Source: Tissierellales bacterium
GTDB taxonomy: Bacteria > Bacillota > Clostridia > Tissierellales > Tissierellaceae
Direction of reading: 5' to 3'
Length of the DNA stretch: 35,826 nt
Assembly: GCA_030146705.1 (NCBI GenBank)
Contig: JASLBE010000048.1
Span: 1-35,826 of the forward strand
Shown here: piece after piece, positions 31,350 through 35,826 of the stretch
Layout: each line of letters starts with the position of its first letter
How positions within the stretch are numbered: position 1 is the stretch's first letter
The notes under the pieces: generated by a model
What the model was told of the DNA's origin: nothing
The model's database searches: none
What the model saw: only the letters and a program-made list of their open reading frames with translations
Translations under genes and position numbers: made by a program

Positions 31350-32222
31350 ATGGAAGGAATTATAACTAAAGGAATTGGTGGTTTTTATTATGTCATGACA
31401 GAAAATGGCTTAATTGAGTGTAGGGCTAGAGGTCTTTTTAGGGAAGAGAAACTAAAGCCCTTAATTGGAGATAGGGTTAAAATTAGGATAAGTAATGAAG
31501 ATAACACTGGCTATATTGAAGAAATTTATCCTCGTAGTTCTCAACTTATTAGGCCTACTGTTGCAAATATTACACAAGTTATAGTTGTTATGAGTGTTAA
31601 AAATCCTGATTTAAATACCTGGTTACTTGATAGGTTTACTATGATGACGGAACATGAAGGTTTAAAACTTGTTATATGCTTAAATAAATCAGACTTAAAT
31701 TTAGCTTACTCTAATGAAATAAAAGAAGCTTATAGTTTGGCTGGCTATGATGTTGTCCAAACGAGTGCCTTAGAAAATCAAGGAATTAGTGATTTAAGGG
31801 AATATTTAAAAGATGAAATCACAGTTTTTGCAGGACCATCAGGTGTAGGTAAATCATCTCTTTTAAATGAAATAAGTAAAAGTTTTAATTTAGAAGTTGG
31901 AGGAATTAGTGAAAAAACAGGTAGGGGTAAGCATACAACTAGGCATGTTGAATTATTAATGTTAAACCCTAGTACTTTTGTTTTAGATACTCCAGGGTTT
32001 AGTTCTATGGATTTAAGGTTTATAAAAGAGGATAGGGATATTAGGGAGTATTTTAGAGAAATAAAAAAATATGGTAAAGATTGCAAATTTTTATCCTGTA
32101 TTCATAAAAATGAACCTAAATGTAATGTAAAAAAGATGGTTGAAGAAGGAAAAATTAGTGAAATGAGATATAATAATTATTTACACTTTGTTGAGGAAGT
32201 TCAAAATAGGAAAAAATATTAG
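31350..32222 (+). CDS. rsgA: Ribosome small-subunit biogenesis GTPase RsgA
   Basis: A 290-residue circularly permuted GTPase: an N-terminal OB domain (about 1-65), then the G motifs in permuted order (NKSD, then GPSGVGKSSLLNEIS, then DTPGFSS), then a C-terminal zinc domain with CKFLSCIHKNEPKC. RsgA checks late maturation of the 30S decoding centre. GGGAGGTATTTA precedes ATG 31350. It is the last gene of the yicC-rsgA run. In Bacillus the next genes would be rpe and thiN, but here a strong terminator and a pilus operon follow. Confidence 0.97.
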   Translation: MEGIITKGIGGFYYVMTENGLIECRARGLFREEKLKPLIGDRVKIRISNEDNTGYIEEIYPRSSQLIRPTVANITQVIVVMSVKNPDLNTWLLDRFTMMTEHEGLKLVICLNKSDLNLAYSNEIKEAYSLAGYDVVQTSALENQGISDLREYLKDEITVFAGPSGVGKSSLLNEISKSFNLEVGGISEKTGRGKHTTRHVELLMLNPSTFVLDTPGFSSMDLRFIKEDRDIREYFREIKKYGKDCKFLSCIHKNEPKCNVKKMVEEGKISEMRYNNYLHFVEEVQNRKKY

Positions 32223-32228
32223 TTGTGG

Positions 32229-32261
32229 AAAGATGGTAGCATTAATGCTACCATCTTTTTT
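32229..32261 (+). terminator. Terminator after rsgA
   Basis: A 30-base perfect palindrome (arms 32229-32243 and 32244-32258, practical loop ATTAAT) running into TTTTTT. It is a strong end for the kinase-rsgA transcript. Confidence 0.93.
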
Positions 32262-32290
32262 ATTAATTTAATGATAAAAAAATATTATGT

Positions 32291-32331
32291 TTGATCATTC
32301 TATTTACAAATATATTATAAAATGATAGTAT
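32291..32331 (+). promoter_or_regulatory. Promoter region of the pilus operon
   Basis: Two overlapping candidates are visible: TTGATC (32291-32296) with TATTAT (32313-32318), spacer 16; and TTTACA (32303-32308) with TG-A-TAGTAT (32323-32331), spacer 17. Either would give a leader of about 35-50 bases before the pilB region. I cannot choose between them. Confidence 0.5.
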
Positions 32332-32368
32332 TAATATACAGTTAAATTTTTAGATTATTCTGAAAAAG

Positions 32369-33823
32369 GTGATAAAAATTAATTATATTGAAGATATGGA
32401 ACTTAAAAATTATAAAGTTAATGATGATTTGGCAATGAAGTTTCCAAAAGATTTAGCTCTTAAGTATAGACTATTAGTTTTAGACCTTATTGATGGAAAA
32501 CTTATAGCAGTGGCAAGTGAAAATAATACAATATATAAAGAACTTTTAGAAATGTATTATGATTATGATGTCTTATTATACTTGGGTAATGAATAAATAA
32601 TATATGAAAAAATAAATTTACTTTATTTTATTGATTTAAATAAAAATTTATTTTTAGATAGGGAAAAAGTAAAGGAGTCCCATATAGTTAATTTAATTAA
32701 TAGGATAATAGCAAAAGGAATAGGTTTAAAGGCAACAGATATTCACTTTGAGCCTTATGAAAATATATCTAGGGTTAGGTATAGGATTAATGGCGAACTA
32801 GTTTTTTCCAAGGAGATTTTAAACAAGGATTATAAAGAATTGGTATCTAGGCTAAAACTTATTTCAAAACTAGACATATCAGAGACTAGACTTCCTCAAG
32901 ATGGTAGGTTAAATTTGAATATAGACCAATTTGAAGTTGATATAAGGGTAGCTACAATTCCCAATATATTTGGGGAGAAAATTGTACTACGTATTTTAGA
33001 TAAAAATAAGTTTAACTTTAAATTGGACAGTATTGGACTAGGAAAAACTAGTGTGGAAGCATTAAAAAATATAATCAGGCAACCCCATGGAATGGTCTTA
33101 ATTAGTGGGCCATCAGGAAGTGGTAAAACTACTAGTCTTTATACTATTATTAAGGAGTTAAATAGGGTCAATAAAAATATTATAACCATAGAGGATCCAA
33201 TCGAGTATACTATTGAAGGAATAAATCAATCTCAAGTGAATGAAAAGGTAGGATATAATTTTGAATTAGGCTTAAAGGCAATACTTAGGCAAGACCCAGA
33301 CATAATTATGATTGGAGAAATAAGGGAGGAAGTTGTTTCTAAATTGGCTCTAAAATCAGCAATATTCGGTCACCTAGTTTTTTCAACCATACATACCAGT
33401 AGTTCTATATCTACAATTTTTAGGCTTTTAAGTATGGATATAGAGAAATATTTAATAGCTACTGGCTTAATATCTATTATTTCTCAGCGACTTGTTAGGG
33501 TTCTTTGTAGTGAGTGTAAGAAAAAAAGAGTGGTCAAAGAGGAAGAAAAGCCTTTATTAAAGATAAAGGAAACTTACTATATTTATGATGCAATAGGATG
33601 TGGGTCTTGTATTGATGGATACATAGGAAGGATACCTATTATGGAAATTATTAATATAGACCAGGATTTTAAGGAACTTATAAATAGGTCTATCCATATT
33701 GGAGACTATGAAAATTTAGTTGCTAAAAAGAAAATAAGGACTTTAGAGGATGAGGCTAGGGATTTGGTTTTAGATGGAGAAATATCCATAGAAGAATTTC
33801 TTAAGGTAGTTATAACTTTATAG
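32369..33823 (+). pseudogene. pilB: Type IV pilus/type II secretion assembly ATPase (PilB/GspE), interrupted by an in-frame TAA
   Basis: One continuous frame encodes a PilB/GspE ATPase except for a TAA at 32594-32596. Before it, 75 codons give the N-terminal GspE-II domain (KNYKVNDDLAMKFPKDLAL, then VLDLIDGKLIAVASEN). After it, the same frame is open without another stop: KATDIHFEPYE (N2 domain), LPQDGRLNL, Walker A GPSGSGKTTS, TIEDPIEYTIEGINQSQV, Walker B DPDIIMIGEIRE, GHLVFSTIHTS, and the tetracysteine zinc site (CSEC with CGSC). No ATG, GTG or TTG lies in frame between the stop and 32840, so a separate full-length second protein is unlikely. The start is unclear: GTG 32369 overlaps the ribosome binding site AAAGGTGAT, ATT 32378 is at the right distance, and ATG 32396 is far. 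Alternatives to a pseudogene are a sequencing error or stop read-through. Confidence 0.85.
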
Positions 33824-33832
33824 GAGAAAGCT

Positions 33833-35008
33833 ATGTTTTTATATAGGGCTGTTAATGAAAATGGAGATTACATAGAAGAGGTTACATATAAGGACAAAAA
33901 GGTTTTGAGTAAGGAATTAATGGCAGAAGGTTATTTTTTAATTTCTTATAAGCATAATAAAGTAAAAGGATACAAGCGGTTGAAGTTAAAGGAACTATAT
34001 ATTTTTTCTACAAATATGAGCCTAATTTTATTTTCTGGAGTAGAGTTTATAAAGGCTCTTTTTTTGGTTAAAAATAGTATTGAAAATAAAAATATCCAAA
34101 GAATAATATCTAAAGTAGAGGCTGAACTTTATAAGGGAAAGAGTCCATCAAAGGCAATGGAAGAAACTAGGGTATTCCCTAATTTTTTTACTAATATTGT
34201 AAAAACAGGTGAAATTTCAGGGGGCTTGGATACTTCTTTTAAGGACCTGGCTTCTTATTATAAAAATAAGTATGAATTTAGGAATAAAATTATTAATTTA
34301 CTAATTTATCCCTTGATAATTTTACTATTTACTATTATAGGGGTAATTTTAATACTTAAGTTAGTTATACCTAGATTTTTAGAGATATATGAAGATTTTC
34401 AGGGGGAGTTACCTAGGGTCACAAAGTTTATTCTAGGAGCCAGTAGTTTTTTAAATAGACATAGCTTACTTATTTTTATGGCCATTACTTTTACAGTCCT
34501 AGGATTTTGTATTTTAAAAAGAAGGAAAAAATATAAGTACAAGTTAGATAGGCTTAAGTTTTCACTACCAATTATTGGTAAGATTTATGAAAATATTAAG
34601 ACTTATGAGGCCACAAATATACTTAAGATATTGGTAACTAGAAATTTAGAATTTTATAGGTCCTTAGAAATTTTATATAGTATGGAGGAAAACTTATATT
34701 TAAAAGAAGTAATTGATATTGGTATAACTAGTCTTGAACTTGGGAATAAATTCTCAGATGGAATAAGTGATAGGCTAGGTTTTTCTAATATATTTAAAAT
34801 ATTTATTGAATTAGGAGAGGAAACGGGGGAGATAGAAGAGGGAATTAATAACTCTAATGAATATTTAAAAAACATTATAGATAATAGCTTAGGAAGGTTT
34901 GAGAAACTGATAGAACCAGTAATCATGGTTATTATTGGCATAGTTGTGGGAATCTTAGTACTTGGGATAATTACACCTATGTTTAGTATGATTGATTTTA
35001 TAATATAA
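33833..35008 (+). CDS. pilC: Type IV pilus inner-membrane platform protein (PilC/GspF family)
   Basis: A 391-residue membrane protein with two GspF domains. The first (about 55-175) has LILFSGVEFIKALFLV and KAMEETRVFPNFFTNIVKTG EISGG-type features; the second (about 260-375) repeats the pattern (TNILKILVTRNLEFYRSLEI, then FIELGEETGEIEEG). Three long hydrophobic helices lie near 160-185, 205-222 and 362-388. PilC sits at the base of the pilus machine and couples the ATPase to pilin addition. TAGGAGAAAGCT precedes ATG 33833, 9 bases after pilB. The gene is intact, in contrast to pilB. Confidence 0.93.
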   Translation: MFLYRAVNENGDYIEEVTYKDKKVLSKELMAEGYFLISYKHNKVKGYKRLKLKELYIFSTNMSLILFSGVEFIKALFLVKNSIENKNIQRIISKVEAELYKGKSPSKAMEETRVFPNFFTNIVKTGEISGGLDTSFKDLASYYKNKYEFRNKIINLLIYPLIILLFTIIGVILILKLVIPRFLEIYEDFQGELPRVTKFILGASSFLNRHSLLIFMAITFTVLGFCILKRRKKYKYKLDRLKFSLPIIGKIYENIKTYEATNILKILVTRNLEFYRSLEILYSMEENLYLKEVIDIGITSLELGNKFSDGISDRLGFSNIFKIFIELGEETGEIEEGINNSNEYLKNIIDNSLGRFEKLIEPVIMVIIGIVVGILVLGIITPMFSMIDFII

Positions 35009-35019
35009 GAGGTGGTTAT

Positions 35020-35400
35020 ATGGATAATAAAGGTTTTACACTGATAGAAGTTATTATAGTAATTGTAATTTTAGGTATTTTAGCGAGTATACTTTTACCT
35101 AATATAAATAAGTATAATTTAAAGTCGAGAGTTACAGCCCATAATGCTACAGTAAATGTTCTTAAAACTGCTGGGTTTATGTATATAACAGATAACCCTA
35201 ATACTTTAGATGTAGAAATAGAAAATGAAAAACTTAGGCCATATTTGGACAAGGATTCAAAAATAGAAGTAGATCCTTTTATTTTAAAGAAAATAGGGGA
35301 AAACAATAAAGAATTTAGAGTAAAATATACAGATGATGGAATAGAAGTCACTCCAGGCATTTTAAAAATAGTAGACAATAATATAAAACAATTAGATTAG
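35020..35400 (+). CDS. Type IV pilin-like protein
   Basis: A 126-residue prepilin. The leader MDNKG is followed by FTLIEVIIVIVILGILASI: a short basic-acidic leader, cleavage expected after Gly5, Phe as the first mature residue (the one N-methylated in the family) and Glu at mature position 5. The hydrophobic alpha-1 helix continues to about residue 26, and a small, charged C-terminal domain of about 95 residues follows. No cysteines are visible, so no disulfide loop. AAGAGGTGG precedes ATG 35020. It could be the major pilin or a ComGC-like pseudopilin; the neighbouring pilC and pilM-like genes favour a pilus. Confidence 0.93.
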   Translation: MDNKGFTLIEVIIVIVILGILASILLPNINKYNLKSRVTAHNATVNVLKTAGFMYITDNPNTLDVEIENEKLRPYLDKDSKIEVDPFILKKIGENNKEFRVKYTDDGIEVTPGILKIVDNNIKQLD

Positions 35401-35414
35401 GCTTTGGTGGGAAA

Positions 35415-35826
35415 ATGACTATTAATAATATTTTTTCAAATAAGAGCTTAGGTATAGATGTGGGAAGGGAAAATATTAAACTTGTTCTAGGTAAAAAGAC
35501 AAAAAATAAATTAAAACTATATAGTGCTATGATGATAGAAAGTGACTATTTAGAGAATCAAAATTTTTTATTAAACCTAGTTTTTTCAAATAAGTCTAGG
35601 TATAGGAAGGCAAACTTATCCCTAAATTTAGACGAATTTGATTATGAGATATTTGATTTACCTAGTTTGCAAAATAATGAGTTAAGGCTTGCCTTAGAAA
35701 GTAAGTATGGGGCTGAGAACTTTGAAAAATATTTAATCCAGTACTTAAGATATAAGGGGAAGGAAGATAGGATTTTTTCTTTATTAATAGGCCGGGATAA
35801 GGTTAATAAGTATAGAGAAAAGTTAA
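35415..35826 (+). CDS. pilM: PilM-like pilus assembly protein, 5' part
   Basis: The frame is open from ATG 35415 to the window edge (137 codons seen). GGTGGG lies 4-8 bases upstream, and the gene starts 14 bases after the pilin stop. The N-terminus SLGIDVGRENIKLVLGKK is the phosphate-1 strand-turn-strand of the actin-like ATPase fold found in PilM/FtsA, and the position after pilB, pilC and pilin matches the pilM-pilN-pilO module of Firmicutes type IV pilus operons. PilM binds nucleotide on the cytoplasmic side and links PilB to PilN. The catalytic second half is beyond the window, so the call rests on the N-terminal motif and context. Confidence 0.75.
   Translation, partial: MTINNIFSNKSLGIDVGRENIKLVLGKKTKNKLKLYSAMMIESDYLENQNFLLNLVFSNKSRYRKANLSLNLDEFDYEIFDLPSLQNNELRLALESKYGAENFEKYLIQYLRYKGKEDRIFSLLIGRDKVNKYREKL

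Noticed and set aside
32840..33823. A separate shorter ATPase gene starting at TTG 32840
   Set aside because: The conserved N2-domain sequence (KATDIHFEPYE) lies upstream of this TTG in the same open frame, and there is no ribosome binding site before it; the frame belongs to the interrupted pilB.
32369..33823. Frameshift in pilB
   Set aside because: Codon-by-codon reading shows both halves are in the same frame; the only fault is one TAA.
35016..35378. 120-codon open frame on the minus strand
   Set aside because: Antisense to the pilin gene, which has a perfect prepilin leader and ribosome binding site.
1..35826. CRISPR array, phage, insertion sequence, toxin-antitoxin or defence genes
   Set aside because: No regularly spaced repeats, transposase, integrase or recognisable defence domains were found; nearly all coding space is accounted for by core genes.

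Overview
The window is about 36 kb of chromosome from a low-GC, Gram-positive-type anaerobe, most likely in the Clostridia/Tissierellia. Three things point there. The base composition is very AT-rich, with AGG/AGA as the usual arginine codons. The gene set is typical of Firmicutes: a T-box leader, SepF, YlmH, DivIVA, RemA, RqcH, a PASTA-domain kinase and PyrR. Strong AGGAGG-type ribosome binding sites are present, together with several TTG starts. It reads as ordinary core genome: there is no phage, insertion sequence, CRISPR array, tRNA or rRNA, and no gap between genes exceeds 300 bases.

Layout. (1) 1-4270, rightward: the 3' part of hemZ, an Asp-specific T-box leader, aspS, tcdA, an RseC-like membrane Cys-cluster protein and a CsoR/CstR-family repressor. 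(2) 4272-5511, leftward: a two-gene ThrE-type threonine/serine exporter, divergent from glyA. (3) 5622-9872: glyA with its own terminator, then der-plsY-gpsA. (4) 10106-15707: an unrecognised small membrane protein, a HlyD-like adaptor, sepF, ylmH, divIVA, lspA, rluD and pyrR, which is the Firmicutes division/growth cluster without ylmE or ylmG. (5) 15903-18261: a lytic transglycosylase gene convergent with rqcH; the two share one hairpin terminator. (6) 18407-32222: the conserved cluster yicC-remA-gmk-rpoZ-coaBC-priA-def-fmt-yugP-rsmB-rlmN-prpC-prkC-rsgA, in the order familiar from Bacillus. (7) 32369-end: a type IV pilus operon (pilB, pilC, pilin, pilM) running off the window.

How the genes work together. 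Much of the window is translation and its quality control: aspS, tcdA, der, ylmH, rluD, rqcH, def, fmt, rsmB, rlmN and rsgA. Envelope growth and its control come next: plsY/gpsA for phospholipid, sepF/divIVA for division, lspA for lipoprotein maturation, a transglycosylase, and the PrpC/PrkC phosphatase-kinase pair. glyA and the exporter share an overlapping divergent promoter region, which suggests a serine/glycine/threonine link.

The most notable irregularity is in the pilus operon. The PilB/GspE ATPase gene is split by a single in-frame TAA at 32594-32596, while the rest of its reading frame and its motifs are intact. I did not find a convincing new multi-gene system. The best unexplained protein is the 123-residue membrane protein at 10106-10477, next to the HlyD-like gene and upstream of sepF.
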